Of a stretch of 64,000 nucleotides of DNA, positions 1 to 12,000 are shown in pieces. Where the stretch lies: positions 44,073,049 through 44,137,048 of the forward strand of contig CM046856.1 in NCBI GenBank assembly GCA_025617745.1. The letters are read 5' to 3'. Within the stretch, counting starts at the first letter, position 1, and each line of letters opens with the position of its first letter. The DNA comes from Heliocidaris erythrogramma. Its lineage: Eukaryota; Echinodermata; Echinoidea; Camarodonta; Echinometridae. The notes under the pieces are model-generated. The model made no database searches. It saw only the letters and a list, made by a program, of their open reading frames with translations, and was not told the origin of the DNA. A program made the position numbers and the translations under genes.

Positions 1-112
1 TGAGAAGAAGGAAGATAGAAGGCAGGAAAAAGAAGGGGTGAATAGGGAGTAAAACAGAGAAGAGAGGGGAGATGGAGAGAGAAAGAGAGAAAAAAAAAGA
101 AATAGAGAGATG
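1..112. repeat. Purine-rich low-complexity DNA
   Basis: This is almost pure A/G on the + strand, with repeated GAGAGA and GAAGAA words. A short ORF beginning here translates as Arg/Glu/Lys repeats and is a by-product of composition. Confidence 0.8.
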
Positions 113-2054
113 GGTCCTGCTCGCTGTCCTCACCCCATTCATTGGGAGCACAACATCAGCTTCGGTTAGTAGTTCCTTCCATTTTGAGGTCACTAAAAAT
201 AATTTTCATTTATGGCCTAAAACGAAGTATTTTGTTGTGAAGCATAATTATACACTTTCCTCTGTTTTGCCATTAAAGAAGTAGATTCTAGGATAATGTC
301 AAAAATCTTTACATCAGATAAAAAATCGGGCATACTATAACGCCATTAACCCCTTCCCTTGACCCTTTGTCCCATCTCCCATCTTTTGTAACTCTCGCAT
401 GTCTCCATTTTGATACCTCGGTTCATTGTGAGATAATCATCTCCAGTACTCCAAAAGTAGACATAATGCTACTCAATGCTCATTGATTGAACAAATCATT
501 CCAAGTAATCATTCTAAATGTTCACAAATGAATTGATCATGGAATGACTTTATTATCAAAGCCCATGGAATACTCATCAGTTTTAACGTTATTAGGGTCA
601 GAAACTATCGCATTCACTAATTTAAACCGTTGTTGGAAATAGTTTTAAATACAAATACATCATAATCTTCATGAATTTTGTGACTCGGTTTTAATAAAAA
701 TTTAAGGGGAAAGCCCAAAGCCCATAGCATAGCATGAGAAACGGATAGACAAACCCGCCAAGAAAGGCAAGCAATCCTTACCATAATCTACTGTAATAAT
801 GTATCTATGTTCGATTTGGTCTCAAATTACTAATTTTACTGACTTTGATCTTAAAACATTAATCAATATAAAGTACTCAATTTAAAATTTCAAAATGTTA
901 TGAAATTCCTTGCAATAATTGCAGACAGTCAAAGTATAACGTATTTATAAATCAAATCACAAAATAAACTCTCTAAATCGACTTTCTTATACTAATATTA
1001 CTTAGGAAAGCTTATTGTCTTTTACTTCCATAATGTCTAGTTCAAAAGACATGCTAATTATAAAATTTCATCAAAAATTCAAGATGGTCCCCAAAATGGC
1101 TGATTTTGAATCCCGTGGGACATGATTTGGCAATGAAAACATAAAATTTTATTAAATAGACACTTTCAGGCATTAGAAAAGACTTGGTCAAAAAAATGTA
1201 TCTCGATGGTGCATGGGGACCCCTATTTCCGACCAGGGGCAGCGGAGTGTCTTTCAAAGTGAGGGGGGGGGGGGGGGGGGGGGGTCACCAGCAAAAAAGG
1301 GCACCGGGTGAGGGGCACCTACAAGCGGTGAACATGAAGCAAAAATGGACCATTTGTAACATTGGTATTACCCTACAGTCTAATTAATATAATTATTATC
1401 AAGCATCACATTCTTCCTTTTTATTGTGGTTCTGGACAATACTTCAGCTTCCACAATTAGCAGTTGTGTCTAATGGTCTAATGATTCATGTGGGAGTGAG
1501 CGAAGCGAGCGAGCAAAAATTTTGGACTTTTTTTTCTAATGCTGAAGTCCTTGAGTTGTGCATTATTTACAGTTATACAATGAAAATGACAACAGCAAAA
1601 TCATTCGGGGGGAATTCGAATGATCTTTTAAATTGTACATTAACCTTAGCGTTTTCTTTTGGAGTACACCGATATATAACATACTTTATGAGATCTGCTT
1701 GATTTCATACTGTAAGAACGAGCGAGCGTAGCGAGCGAGTTATGGGAACATTTTCAGAAAATATTGCCCTTTCTTGGTGTAAATCATAGGCACATTCGAG
1801 CGAGCGGAATGAGGAATCATCTCCTGGGGGGGGGGGGGGGGGGAGGCATTGTGCCCCTGTTGCCTCCTGCTCCGCTGATATGGGGTACTTGTTACTACAT
1901 TAAGCCGCACCGATTTTTAAAAGCTATAAATATGGCTCTTTTTCAAAAAATTACAATTTCGATACTGATTAGTTCCTAGGGACATGCAGAACAACATATT
2001 TTTTCAAAATCTGTCAGTGGTGTCTTCTTTTAAAACAAACAGTTAGAAATATAG
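113..2054. other. Intergenic A+T-rich DNA, no gene seen
   Basis: I see no gene-like exon with a supported splice site here. It contains two G homopolymers (1263-1284, 22 G; 1826-1843, 18 G) and two short GAGCGAAGCGAGCGAG-type blocks near 1497 and 1720, which look like parts of dispersed repeats. Confidence 0.55.
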
Positions 2055-2405
2055 GTGAAAAGGGGCACTTATGAAAAGAGGAAAGGGCACATAATATTAG
2101 ATAGTAAAAGGTGCACTTATCAGAAGTAAAGAGGGGCCTTTATCAAAATTATAGAAGGGGCATTTACCAGGAGGAAAAAATGCGCACTTATTAGAAGGGA
2201 AAAGGGCACCTATCAGAAGTAAAAATGCACTTATCAAAGGAAAAAAGGGCATATATTAGAGAGAAAAAGGGCCATTTTTTAGATTCGAATAGGGGCGCTT
2301 ATCGGAAGGAGAAAAGAGTAGGCCTACTTATTAGAGAGACAAGGTGGCAATTATCAGATTTGAAAAGTGGCACTTTTCAGACGGAGAAAAGGGCACTTAA
2401 GCTAC
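2055..2405. repeat. Decayed minisatellite, GGGCACTTATCAGAAG-like unit
   Basis: About ten degenerate copies of a roughly 30-38 bp unit follow one another. Each holds a version of GGGCACTTATCAGAAG followed by an A/G-rich spacer. The overlapping ORF at 2225-2494 is read out of the repeat and is not believed to be a gene. Confidence 0.75.
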
Positions 2406-2862
2406 CATGGCGCCATGGCTGGCCCATGCCCATTTACGGTCTCAGTATACGGCCGTGTAACTGTGCATGTGTGAAGCGTGAAACTAGACTGTGAATCTGA
2501 ATGTTTGTTTACGAGAGCGAGATTTGTGAGCTTGGTCGAGATAATGCTATAGCTTAGTAAGCCTCAAAATTAGAGCAACCTAAGAAATATTGGTGGAAAA
2601 TTGATCATTGAACATGTTTCCGTGATGTGTAACTCACTCTAGGAATGGGAAACAAGGTATGACATTTTGCTGTTCGGTGATTATTTGCATAAGAATGTGT
2701 GTTGATGTTGGCGTTTGTGAGTATTGTGGCCCCACTCGTTAAATTCTGCGTTTCATTTAACAACGGGGAATATTCCTTGTCTTGTCTTGCCGTAACTCCA
2801 GCACTGCGTGTTGGAGCTCCAGAGTCCAGGTACAAATATCCAAAGTCGACCTCGCCCATTTT

Positions 2863-2892
2863 ATGGCTAATCGCATCGCTAAATTTCGGCAG
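2863..2892 (+). CDS. Candidate first coding exon of a small unrecognised gene
   Basis: An ATG opens ten codons (MANRIAKFRQ) that end exactly at a strong donor, CAG|GTAAGA. The phase (0) matches the acceptor at 5310, where a 43-codon ORF continues to a stop. I do not recognise the 53-residue product. It could be a small protein-coding gene or a 5' leader of NPHP3. The ATG context is weak and no transcript evidence is visible. Confidence 0.35.
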
Positions 2893-2944
2893 GTAAGATA
2901 GAATTTAGAAATTTGTACTTACACTTCAATAGAATTACCACACC

Positions 2945-3643
2945 ACGAATAGTGGTCATATTCACTCATAGGTACATTCCTATACTTCGTGTGTATAATG
3001 TAGGCAGTCATACACCTCATCTTTTTAAAACACCACTGCACAAAAGTCACCAATATTCACTCAAAATCGGCATTTAATTTTCAAAAACCGACCCCAAAAT
3101 ATCCAAGAAATACAATAAATTCAACTCACCAATGTTGGAAAAGATATTTTCAAAAATCAAATCCGTAATTTACTGTTGATTCTCGCGAAACGAGCTATCA
3201 GAGTCATTGTGTACATTTCCTGGTCGCCGCGGGCGCCGACATCTCCCCAAAAGAGTTTTGTCCTCAAAAATTCGGTCCCTATGGCGTACACGGAAAAGTT
3301 CCGATTTTCTGCGTGCGCGATCGTAAAGATCGATGTGCGCTTGCGATCCCGAGTTTCTTCGTGGACAAAAATTGTATTGGCCGATTTTAGTCTAAGACAT
3401 CGGCAGTTTGTAAACAACACGCGATCGCGAAACAAATCGGCGGGGATTTCTCCGGTTTTGGACAAGATTTTGACTTTGGATTTTGCTGAAAATATCAAAA
3501 GTTCTTCCTAACGGCCATTTGAGGTAGGAGTGAGATTTTTAAGGGCTGAATTTGAAAGCAAGTATTTAAAATATTTATCTTATTTTTTCCCCCATACCTT
3601 CAGTACATGCGACAGAAAATACCAACTATTTTACAGAAATGTA
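2945..3643. repeat. Tandem duplication, 699-bp unit, copy 1
   Basis: This segment is repeated at an offset of 699 bp by the next copy with scattered substitutions. The central 350 bp is unusually rich in CpG (for example CGATCGTAAAGATCGATG) compared with the A+T-rich flanks. Overlapping ORFs on both strands are present in both copies and follow from the duplication. Confidence 0.9.
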
Positions 3644-4342
3644 CCCGTGAGTGGTCATATTCACTCATAGCTACATTCCTATACTTCGTGTGTATAATGT
3701 AGGCAGTCATACACCTCATCTTTTTAAAACACCACTGCACAAAAGTCACCAATATTCACTCAAAATCGGCATTTAATTTTCAAAAACCGACCCCAAAATA
3801 TCCAAGAAATACAATAAATTCAACTCACCAATGTTGGAAAAGATATTTTCAAAAATCAAATCCGTAATTTACTGTTGATTCTCGCGAAACGAGCTATCGG
3901 AGTCATTGTGTACATTTCCTGGTCGCCGCGGGCGCTGACATCTCCCCAAAAGAGTTTTGTCCTTAAAAATTCGGTCCCTGTGGCATACACGGAAAAGTCC
4001 CGATTTTCTGTGTGCGCGATCGTAAAGATCGATGTGCGCTTGCGATCCCGAGTTTTTTCGTGGACAAAAATTTTATTGGCCGATTTTAGTCCAAGACATC
4101 GGCAGTATGTAAACAACGCGCGATCGCGAAACAAATCGGCGGGGATTTCTCTGGTTTTGGACAAGATTTTGACTTTGGATTTTGCTGAAAATATCAAAAA
4201 TTTTTCCTCACGGCCATTTGAGGTAGGAGTGAGATTTTTAAGGCCTGAATTTGAAAGCAAGTATTTAAAATATTTATCTTACTTTTCCCCCCATACCTTT
4301 ACTACACGCGACAGAAAATAGCAACTATTTTTGCATATTGTA
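3644..4342. repeat. Tandem duplication, 699-bp unit, copy 2
   Basis: Second copy of the 699-bp unit. It begins at a GTGGTCATATTCACTCATAG-like block and ends in a CGACAGAAAATAGCAACTATT-like block. Many differences from copy 1 are C/T or G/A at CpG positions, as expected of ageing by deamination. Confidence 0.9.
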
Positions 4343-4467
4343 TTCGTAGTGGTCAATATGACCACTATTCGTGGTGTGGTCATATTGACCACTACGAAAT
4401 GACAATATGCAAAAATAGTTGGTATTTTCCACACCACGAATAGTGGTCATATTGACCACTACGAATA
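4322..4467. repeat. Nested inverted repeat of TAGTGGTCAATATGACCACTA type
   Basis: CAACTATTTTTGCATATTG on the left is matched by its reverse complement at about 4403-4422. Between and beyond these arms, GTAGTGGTCAATATGACCAC is repeated in both orientations. It abuts the 699-bp tandem copies and contains the same GTGGTCATATT word, so it probably marks the end of that repeat. Confidence 0.75.
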
Positions 4468-4719
4468 CAAAATCATGCCTTATCTGCATGACAAGAGGAG
4501 GCATGGATACACACAAACACTGGCGAGTTTTCGGAAATTTCTTACGATCTTTTTTGGATTTTTTTGTAAAAATACGTACGATCAAAAAGACATTCTAATT
4601 CTAAACGTTTTCCTAGGAGGAAACGCTGTGGTGAAGGAGCTATCGGTCGCGGAAGTTATCAGAAAAGTGTTATTTCAGGGCATTTTCCAGTCCTGCTAAC
4701 CCGTGCGCAATTTGATTGC

Positions 4720-4810
4720 TAGGTAAGAACGCCTGGCTTCGTGATGTAGAAGGCGTATAGCCAATTTTTTTTTTTTTAACATTCACGAAGCCAATCCTGG
4801 CTAGGCATGA
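4720..4810. repeat. Short inverted repeat around GGCTTCGTGA
   Basis: CCTGGCTTCGTGATGT near 4732 is inverted as ACATTCACGAAGCCA near 4778, with a T-run between them. This is a small decayed MITE-like palindrome. Confidence 0.6.
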
Positions 4811-4936
4811 TGGGGCCTCCTCCATTTAACGTCCTATCCAAGGGACGGAGTGTTTAATTTCCACTGTAACATAGCCTGCGTCTATGAATGCATGTGAATT
4901 TCTCACCAGCAACCCTAGCGCCCTTATATATGTTAC

Positions 4937-4966
4937 GTACAAGCTCATCTGAAGATGAGCTTGTAC
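4937..4966. repeat. Perfect 14-bp-arm palindrome
   Basis: GTACAAGCTCATCT and its exact reverse complement AGATGAGCTTGTAC are separated by GA. It would form a hairpin in RNA. There is no T-run or gene context that would make it a terminator. Confidence 0.85.
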
Positions 4967-5047
4967 TCCACAATAGCTTTAACGGTGAATAGGCTTTATA
5001 GTTTAACAGGTTTTGTGTGTAATAAATTAGTACAGTCTAGATAGTAT

Positions 5048-5220
5048 ATGACACCACTCAGTCATAGCGACATGACTATAGGCCTACTTCGTGTGTAGAA
5101 ATCTTCACTCACAAGGTCAAGGACAAGAAACCCACTCATAGAGCTCTACATGACTATACTTCGTGTGTAGAATCTAGGCAGTCATACACCTTAACTTTTT
5201 CAAACACCACTGCACAAATA
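5048..5220. repeat. Partial dispersed copy of the 699-bp unit head
   Basis: ACTTCGTGTGTAGAA and GGCAGTCATACACCT, followed by CACCACTGCACAAA, occur in the same order as at the start of the 699-bp copies. The first part is itself doubled (about 5050-5095 and 5128-5175). Confidence 0.7.
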
Positions 5221-5309
5221 CGGTATTAAACTAAGTACCGGTAGTCGTGATTTGGTTTGAAAGAATTTTAGTTTGTTCTTAAATAACCCCATAATATATT
5301 TTCTTTCAG

Positions 5310-5441
5310 ATGCAATTTGAGCTGATTCCAGAATGCATCAATGCCATGGAAACGCAATTGAAAGAAACTGACATGGGGCATGTTAATGAAAGAGAGATGG
5401 TCAGTGATCCAACTGAGCCAGTTTTGGCGTACAGAGAATAA
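5310..5441 (+). CDS. Candidate terminal coding exon of the same small gene
   Basis: A polypyrimidine tract and TTTCTTTCAG precede an open frame of 43 codons and TAA. It starts MQFELIPEC and ends VLAYRE, and is hydrophilic and rich in Glu, Met and Thr. AATAAA overlaps the stop codon and could serve as a poly(A) signal. Joined to 2863-2892 the frame is uninterrupted. The intervening 2.4-kb intron would contain the 699-bp tandem duplication. The product is not recognised, and an NPHP3 5' UTR exon remains an alternative. Confidence 0.4.
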   Translation: MQFELIPECINAMETQLKETDMGHVNEREMVSDPTEPVLAYRE

Positions 5442-5732
5442 AACATGAAATGAGACTTTCAGGAGAGTGTTGTAAAGGACAGAAGGGTGTCAAAGGCCTC
5501 AGGACAGGAGTGAAACCCAGAAAACATATTACTTAACTATTATTTTATTTCATTATTTTATTTCTTCATTAGTTTAATTGGTTTTTTGAAATAATGTACC
5601 CTCAACATAAAAATTTGATGATTTCATAAAGAAAACAAATTACTGCAATGCCAACCTCCTTTGAAGGTGACTGAATAATCAATTAGTTGATTAGTCGTTC
5701 ATCAGGAAGAAGAAGAAGAAAAAGTCATCATC

Positions 5733-6047
5733 ATGGGAACGGGAAGCTCATTCCCCAACGACGGTGATGACGATGACCAGCCTGGTGTCATCAAACGCAT
5801 CCCGATCGAGATGAAACCGAGGCGGACACTTGGCAGTGCTCTGCGCTCGGTGGGGTCGTTCGGACGTAGGCCAAAGGGCATGAGTCTCCGGTCTTCATTG
5901 TCCGTGGAGTTGGATAGCACGGAAGTAGAGAAGCTGAGGAGGGATTTTGAGATGTTCAAGATTGCCAAACAGAACGAGATGAGTGATCTGCTGAAGAAGG
6001 AGAAGAAACTGGAGTCAGAAAACAGACGTCTAAGAGCAGAGCTACAG
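5733..6047 (+). CDS. NPHP3: NPHP3 coding exon 1 (residues 1-105)
   Basis: Start ATG, then Gly2 in MGTGSS, an Asp-rich stretch, and a basic Ser-rich linker. A Glu/Lys/Leu coiled coil begins near residue 62 and runs to the donor CAG|GTTTGT. The start is chosen because the myristoylation context matches the vertebrate protein. Confidence 0.93.
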
Positions 6048-9000
6048 GTTTGTCCTCCCCCTTTATTTCTCACTTAGTTGGAGAAAGCTGTGAAATGTTG
6101 AGATTGTACAACAAGTGTTCCTGAAAAAGTTGCTCTGCAATCATTCCTGGCTTCAACTCTGGAGTCTGGACCAAACACTACCCTAGAATTTACTCTTTCG
6201 AGACAATTGACCACATTTTGTAGTTTGGATCAATAACTTTTGATTCAGAGCTCTAAAAAATATACCATATGCACGAGTGGAAAGAGCAAAAAAATCAGCA
6301 CATACTATGTCCATTTTTGTTGCATGACCATATTGCGTTTGATGCTAGAAATTTCTAAAAAGAGAATAAGCTTTAAAATCCCTAAATTGGCAACACATTG
6401 AGAGGTTCAGAATCATCGGTTTTTAACAAAGCTTATCACCATGTATATTGTTTTCAAAGACATTACACCTTATTAGAAACATGTACATGTTGCACTAAAA
6501 GAAAAATATTATTGTTGCCAATTTGAAGAACAAAATGTGATCAATTTAGCCCTTGAATAATTCCTGTCCTGAAAGGGTTAATACTAACCCTGATACCAAT
6601 CTAAAGCCTAATATCAACCCTATACCTTACATGTTTATCTTTGACAAAATATCTGGTAGCAGATGTCAGATCACTGATGTTGTTTCTGAGTTTTAATTTA
6701 GGAAGGGTGGTTATTCAATGGATGAATATATGTGTTGTGTCACAGGAAGCAATGTACTGCTTGATGTATACTTATATCAGTGTACATTTTATATTATAAT
6801 TCTTTGCTGTTGTATATCTTGAATCACAAACCAACAAAACATTCATTTCAAGTAATGTTCTGTAGCATCCCAACATCTAACATCAGTGGTATTCTTGAAA
6901 GTGACAACCCGGTTTACTTTATCAGCATATAGTCAATTGTTATCTTTTGTCACTTGTAGGCTTTGCAGAAGACATGCAATAAATTGAGACTTGAGAGGGA
7001 CATGGCACTGGATGCAGAATACCAAGCATTGGAGAGAGCAGCAACCTTTGAGCATGATAGAAACAAAGTCCAAAGACAATTCAAGGTAGGGAAGCACTTT
7101 AAATTTGATTTTGGTTTAGACTTGTGTAAAAAAAATTAGAAGTTAGACTTGGGCAAGTCCAAAATATTTGGCAATTTTGTGTCTTGTACATGTACGTCCC
7201 GGTGACCTCGTTATGCCAAGTTTACTCTGTTCTGATTGTAAGAACTCTTTGCAATAATGCTTCTTGTACAATGTCGGTATTTTCGTATGTTATGGATATT
7301 CTTTTCTTCACTGTTTGATTTTGTGATGCATTGAAATTGTCGCAATTTTTTACTTTAACCCGTTGCCTACAGGAACCGGGTGGTCCCTGTATTACACCTA
7401 TGGGATTAAGATAATTCAGTAACGGGTTAAAATCATTTAAGGGTCATTTTCCTTTTACCAATATGTTTGTAAAAGCATTGTTTTCTATTTTCTGCATGTT
7501 TTCTTGTTTTATGACATTTACACAGTTGTTCCGAGAAAGTAAAGAGAGTGAGATTCGTGATCTGTTAAGGGTGAGACAGGACCTGGAAGAAACGCTTCAT
7601 TGGACCAAACCTGTTGATGGTCACCCTCAAGACTCAGGGGTCCAAGAACCACAAGGTTATTACCAATACTCTTCTAAATCCGCATAAACATCATACTTAC
7701 ATGTAATACACTATCACTGACCACTGATATGAATAAAAGTAGGGGTAGGCCTATTTGGAAATGTGTAAAGGTCAGTGGCCTGCTATGAATTTTCAGAAAT
7801 ACTTCTGGCCCACCTGACAAAGAAATTGAGAATCCCTCATCAAAATCATCAAGTTTCACTGACGTATTTTCTTGACAGGTGGGAATCCAGGTGACTGGTG
7901 GACAGCATTGGAGAGTGAGCCCTCTCTAGGCAGCATGTCACAACTCCAGCCAGCGTGGAATAGGGATTCCAACGTTTATGACATGGATGGTAATTCCAGC
8001 AGTGATGGCAAAGGTGAGTGAAATTCCTGTCTTTCTTGTCATTTTCTTATGTTCTTGTGGTCTCACTCTTCAGGTACCCAGAACACATCTTAAGACTTGT
8101 GCATTTTCATCCATTGCTTCACACCTGTGGAACTTGCTCCCCTTCTTCTTTTTGTTTTGGTAAAGTTGACAGTCTAGAACACTTGAAATCTTGCCTCAAA
8201 ACTTGCCTATTTCAGGAGATTTTTCTAATACTGACTGCATTGGAGGGGCCTGATCCTTAGTTTGAATTTTTTTTAAACAGAAATAGATGACATATAAATG
8301 GTGGTCATTATGAAAGGGTTATTTCAGTACAGGTATCAATGATAAACACTCTGCCAGGGAAACATAAAGGTGAGGTCTTTCTGTACAGGTGGGTGCTATA
8401 AAGGCTGTATGGCACAATTTGATCACAATTATGATTCATGCTCTTTTATCCTTTCTCATGTGGATCACTTTTTAGGAGAGATGAGCGGTATTGCAGCCTC
8501 TGCACTCAATCAGATGCTGAGTAGCCTCTCCAGTCCTGCCTTGTTCAATGTAATAAGAGTCTACATATGTGCACCACATGACATGCATGAAGAGGCTTCT
8601 CTATTGCAAAAGGTTTGTAGTTTCTTATGGTTGTAAGATAAAAATCAGAATTATTGACCAGTGGTACCTGGATATTTACTAAAACCAATGAGAAGAGTCC
8701 ATTAACAAGAATTTCAAAAGACATATAACTATAGCCTTACAATGTTTATTTGGGCTTGTAGCGCCAATGCAATGTTTTAGTCTAGTAATGGAGTATCTGT
8801 AGTGCAATAAAGGGAAGGGTAAAATATAATTTGTGAGCTTTCTCATTCTTTTATGTTAGTTTGGAAGATTATCAGAGTAGATATGTCCCCTGAAAAGGAT
8901 TGCTCTTCAATTGCTCTTACTTTCAAAATATGACAAGAAACAGCTGCAATGTTTGGGCCGAACATTTTTGTGTAGTGATTTAGTCCCATATACACATTTC

Positions 9001-12000
9001 TGTGTGCAGTGCATGTGACTCTCAGCAGGATCTTATCATTTTGGTGATTCCAAGACCTTACAGCATATACAATTATATATAATCTATACACTATATAATC
9101 AACCTTTCCCAATTGCTTTGAGACTTGACAAGAACTCAACTTTATCTTTAAACTGAAGTAACATTTTCTTGTAATGGTGTAATGCATACTTGTTGTTTCA
9201 ATCACCCCAGTGCAAATGCTCCCTATGTTTGATTTTGGATACCACTTGAATCTAAATCAGTATTTGTATTAATTTTATAACCTGACAAATTTATGTGGGG
9301 GATACATTCCTATAAATGTGATGTGTATTTGTTGTTTCAGTTACTTCAATGTAAATGCTCCTTATATTTGATTATGTGTACCATTGTATATTTTTATTAA
9401 ACATACAAAGCAGTGTAAAATTACTTCTTTGAAATAGTTATAAATCAATCAATAGTTCATCCCAGTGATTGCTAAGTGTTTACCGGATCTGGTTTTTTTT
9501 TTTAGCCTTTCCATAGCTTTTTTGGTGCTTTCTCGTGCTATTATGGTGCTTTCCAGAGCTCTAGCAGTGCTTATCCCACCTAAATTGCTCATTGCTCCTC
9601 TTTTCTTTTCTTTTTTTGCCGATGTAGATAATGAAACTTCATGTTTCTCTATTCTCGTTTACATGTGTATACTTACTCCTGCTTTTTACTGAATAACATT
9701 TCCCAGGACTATGGCAGTCAGCTCCGCTCCCTGGGTGACAGTGAAGGTCGCTTTGTGCTTCTTGTTCATTTGACCTTTGACCCTGAAAGTGCAGTGACCT
9801 CTCTCCTTGACGAGGATCTGTTGAGACTCCACTCAGTGAGACAAAGGGAGGTCGAGTACTGTACAATCTTTGTCAGTTTCTTGGGCAATCTCATCGATAG
9901 GTGAGAAAGAAGTTTTATTGACTTTTTTCTTCAAGCATATGTACAGTAATGACACAGTACACAAAGTTGCAACAGTATTTCGAATTCCAGGGCCTTGTTT
10001 ACAACCAACATTCTAATGAATTGAAAATTCACTTTAAAAGAATTATATCTCCCTGGTCATTTTTGTCTGTTAGAAATGATTTTTATATTCAGATCTCTGA
10101 TTTAAATTCTATGCAGAAGATTTGTTTGTTTTCCAATCCTTTAAAATTCATTTCCTCTAATGGCAATTCTTCAGCAACATTAATATATATTGTTGAAAAC
10201 ATATTTTGAATGATACAGAACTTTTTTATGCAATGAATTTGATTTGGTTTTACAGGGGAAAGTTTGTTACTGCATGTGTTTCCTATTGAAGGTTAGATAA
10301 TCTTGGTGTTGGAGTGATAAGATTTTCTGTGTTGTTGATTGGTTTGATAACAGGTTCACTACAGAAGAAGTAGAGCTTGGGCATCTGCATGATCCTGGTA
10401 CCAAGCCAGCTATATTCTGCTTCACCAATGAGAGGTGAGCTTATTCATACAAATTGTTACAGATACACAGTGATACCAATTTGCTCCAAACCCACCAATC
10501 TTTAAATGATACATGTACCTCTTAAATGTATTAATTTTTGAAACTTATATTTTGAATTAAGATACCTGCACTTTGAGGAGAGTAGTTCTGAAGGCTGAAG
10601 ACACAGATGAAACGGTGGGAATGCTAAGATCCTGGAAGGTATCAAGAGATCAGAGAGAGATTATTATTCCTTCTGTAGGTCAGCTCACTTTGATGAAAGT
10701 AGTTCTGAAGGGCTGAAGACACAGATGAAGATCCTACAGGGTTTCAAGATCACCACAGAGAGAGAGAGAGAGAGTAAATGTTGTCTTTTTAAAGAATTCC
10801 AAAACTTGATGATCTTCTTTTCTTCTCCTTCCATAGGTCAACTCATTTTGAGGAGACTAGTTCTGAAGGACTGAAGGCTCAGATTAGGAACAGCAGCAAT
10901 GCCAAGATCCTGGAGGGTTTGGAGAGCACCAGAGAAAGAGTAGATGCTGTCTTTCAAGAACTAGAGAAAATCATCAAACTGGTATTTGCTTTTTACTCTG
11001 TCTTTGATAACAATGACCCCCTTTTTAGCTCACCTGAGCCTATGGCTCGAGTGAGCTATTGCGATGGAAATTTGTCCGTCGTCCGTCGTGCGTCGTGCGT
11101 CGTCCGTCGTGCGTCGTCCGTTAACTTTTTACATTTTCATCTTCTTCTCCAAAACCCATGATCGGAATTCAACCAAACTTGGTAGGAATCATCCTTAGGG
11201 GTAGGGGACCCAAAGTTGCTAAAATGGTACATGTGGCCCCCAGGGGGGCCCAGGGGGAGGGCCCCCCATTGTAAAAGCTATGTAAATTTCAAACATCTTC
11301 TTCTCCAGAACCAGGCATAGCTCAGACTTGGTATTTTGTATGGAGATACCTCTATAGATGAAGAATGAATGTTGTTCATGAAATTTCTCTGAGTGGCCCT
11401 ATAGGGCCCTGTGGGGGTAACATACTGGAGGGGGGGGCGCTGCCAGGCAAAATGTACATTCTGATCTTCTTCTCCAAAACACATGATCGGAATTCAACCA
11501 AACTTGGTAGGAATCATTGTTAGGGGTAGGGGACCCAAAGTTGCTAAAATGGTACATGTGGCCCCCAAGGGGGCCCAGGGGAGGGCCCCCAATTGTAAAA
11601 GCTATGTAAATTTCAAACATCTTCTTCTCCAGAACCAGGCATAGCTCAGACTTGGTATTTTGTATGGAGATACCTCTATAGATGAAGAATGAATGTTCAT
11701 GAAATTTCTCTGAGTGGCCCTATAGGGGCCCTGTGGGGGTAACATACTGGAGGGGGGGGGGGGCGCTGCCAGGCAAAATGTACATTCTGATCTTCTCCAA
11801 AACACATGATCGGAATTCAACCAAACTTGGTAGGAATCATTCTTAGGGGTAGGGGACCCAAAGTTGCTAAAATGGTACATGTGGCCCCCAAGGGGGCCCA
11901 GGGGGAGGGCCCCCAATTGTAAAAGCTATGTAAATTTCAAACTTCTTCTTTTCCAGAACCAGGCATAGCTCAGACTTGGTATTTTGTATGGAGATACCTC

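Noticed and set aside
3157-4321. Paired 111-148 codon ORFs on both strands as a duplicated gene
   Set aside because: Both strands are open in the same CpG-rich repeat, neither shows a recognisable domain, and the frames are not better preserved than the DNA between them.
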